From contig JAURCS010000012.1 of the NCBI GenBank assembly GCA_030828385.1, forward strand, positions 1 to 64,000: DNA of 64,000 nucleotides, read 5' to 3'. The notes below the pieces were generated by a model. That model was not told the origin of the DNA and ran no database searches. It saw nothing but the letters and a program-made list of their open reading frames with translations. Positions within the stretch are counted from its first letter, which is position 1. The number at the start of each line of letters is the position of its first letter. This DNA comes from Gammaproteobacteria bacterium. GTDB lineage: Bacteria > Pseudomonadota > Gammaproteobacteria > Pseudomonadales > Pseudohongiellaceae. The translations under genes and the position numbers were made by a program. Positions 63,929-64,000 of this stretch are shown here, piece by piece.

Positions 63929-64000
63929 ATGAGTAGTAAAGCTGCCCAAAGATCCCGCTTGATCGTCTCTGAGCCTGTCAGGCCTTTGTTGCTCAGGTTG
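63929..64000 (+). CDS. start of an unidentified gene, cut by the window end
   Basis: An ATG at 63929 opens a frame of 24 codons that is still open at the window end (MSSKAAQRSRLIVSEPVRPL and four more residues, LLRL). The -PVRPLLLRL pattern resembles the start of MATE efflux proteins, but this is too short to assign. No clear ribosome site was seen. Confidence 0.3.
   Translation, partial: MSSKAAQRSRLIVSEPVRPLLLRL

Overview
The window reads as chromosome of a marine-type gammaproteobacterium. Supporting signs are the housekeeping block rppH-ptsP-lgt-thyA-folA, UbiK and a UbiH-type hydroxylase, ComM, RsmE, a PII protein with Tyr51, Fur-type and FNR-type sites, and many exported proteins of families common in oligotrophic marine bacteria (DUF1592/DUF1552, PQQ dehydrogenase, signal-peptide metallo-beta-lactamase-fold proteins). 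I cannot fix the genus. No rRNA, tRNA, CRISPR array, insertion sequence or prophage was seen.

Layout. 1-1.5 kb: end of a dTDP-rhamnose operon (rmlD partial, rmlB). 1.5-4.2 kb: a secreted protein, a matrixin-like metalloprotease and a cytochrome c5-like protein. 4.3-19.7 kb: mostly housekeeping genes (comM, ubiK, glnB/K, rsmE, DUF1499, ribA, ubiH-like, gcvH, rppH, ptsP, lgt, thyA, folA), interrupted by a Fur-controlled ferric-iron binding protein and permease that lack a neighbouring ATPase. 19.8-33.1 kb: one long minus-strand operon of seven genes (VWA/GATase-like membrane protein, caspase-like protein with Ser in place of the catalytic Cys, TPR zinc peptidase, MoxR ATPase, DUF58, BatA/VWA protein, giant DUF4175 protein). 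This is the best candidate for an incompletely described system: an envelope-associated MoxR-VWA machine with two peptidase-like partners.

33.8-44.7 kb: accessory metabolism and export on the plus strand: two metallo-beta-lactamase-fold proteins, a ThDP enzyme, an Nramp-like transporter without the usual metal motif, an OFA-type MFS carrier, an exported methyltransferase, a half-size GDT1 protein, a secreted unknown and a TAT-exported metallo-beta-lactamase-fold protein that has lost most of its metal ligands. 44.9-52.6 kb: DUF1592 (two haem-c motifs), DUF1552, a periplasmic ankyrin protein and a PQQ/haem alcohol dehydrogenase. 52.7-55.4 kb: Tag-like glycosylase, YchJ, GST, carboxylesterase. 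55.4-60 kb: ABC ATPase, FtsX-type permease and AttH/CrtC-like lipoprotein, with a REP-like palindrome between the last two. 60-62.3 kb: PepSY membrane protein and acyltransferase. 62.7-63.7 kb: two paralogous small membrane proteins behind a perfect FNR/ANR half-site pair. The window ends in the first codons of another gene.

Start codons were chosen by signal peptides, Shine-Dalgarno spacing and family length. All family assignments come from reading motifs by eye; no database search was possible.
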